From contig QHYO01000742.1 in assembly GCA_003224135.1 (NCBI GenBank), forward strand, positions 1 through 6,156: 6,156 nucleotides of DNA. The letters are read 5' to 3'. Of the stretch, positions 6,116 to 6,156 are shown piece by piece. A model generated the notes under the pieces. That model was not told the origin of the DNA, did no database searches, and saw only the letters and a list, made by a program, of their open reading frames with translations. The translations under genes were made by a program, and so were the position numbers. How positions within the stretch are numbered: position 1 is the first letter of the stretch; the number at the start of each line of letters is the position of its first letter. The stretch comes from Acidobacteriota bacterium. Lineage in GTDB: Bacteria > Acidobacteriota > Terriglobia > Acidiferrales > UBA7541.

Positions 6116-6155
6116 CTCAGTTGCAAGCTGCTGTTTCTCTGCAGTCCTTACTGAG
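6116..6155 (+). other. Inverted repeat at the start of the predicted rightward transcript
   Basis: CTCAGT (6116-6121) and ACTGAG (6150-6155) are exact complements. Between them, GCTGC (6127-6131) can pair with GCAGT (6141-6145), including one G-U pair, around a nine-base loop. The nested stem-loop would sit at or very near the 5' end of RNA from the 6079-6107 promoter. It could be a leader element or chance; the window ends too soon to tell. Confidence 0.3.
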
Positions 6156-6156
6156 C

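Overview
The window is an ordinary, gene-dense bacterial housekeeping segment, with all genes on the + strand. In order it holds the 3' end of hisS (histidyl-tRNA synthetase), aspS (aspartyl-tRNA synthetase), mutL (mismatch-repair endonuclease, broken by a frameshift as read), fabI (enoyl-ACP reductase) and cmk (cytidylate kinase). An AT-richer, apparently non-coding tail of about 200 bases follows. It carries a good sigma-70-type promoter that fires out of the window. Base composition looks moderately GC-rich by eye, with AT-richer gaps.

The likely source is a member of the Acidobacteriota. This is inference from the AspRS N-terminus (LDFLGNLKRTHYCG), the MutL C-terminal wording (DQHVAHERVLFE) and the hisS-aspS-mutL order. 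It was not checked by any search. No 16S or other decisive marker is present.

Layout: hisS ends at 442. A 91-base gap contains a perfect 9-bp inverted repeat directly in front of the Shine-Dalgarno sequence of aspS, whose best start is a TTG at 534. After 11 bases mutL begins at 2330. Its ATPase half reads cleanly to about 3595 and its endonuclease/dimerisation half reads in the +1 frame from about 3597 to 4310. One extra T in the TTTT run at 3593-3596 would explain the break. A 125-base gap with no convincing promoter leads to fabI (GTG start, 4436-5200). cmk follows after 26 bases (5227-5955).

The genes cover charging of tRNA-His and tRNA-Asp, DNA repair, membrane fatty-acid elongation and pyrimidine nucleotide supply. 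They look like a run of growth-related genes that may be partly co-transcribed, not a dedicated pathway. I found no mobile element, CRISPR array, tRNA, toxin-antitoxin pair or defence cluster, and no undescribed multi-gene system. The points worth a second look are the mutL frameshift, the aspS leader hairpin, some active-site substitutions in AspRS, a natural Leu at a triclosan-contact position of FabI, and the promoter and leader at the right end.
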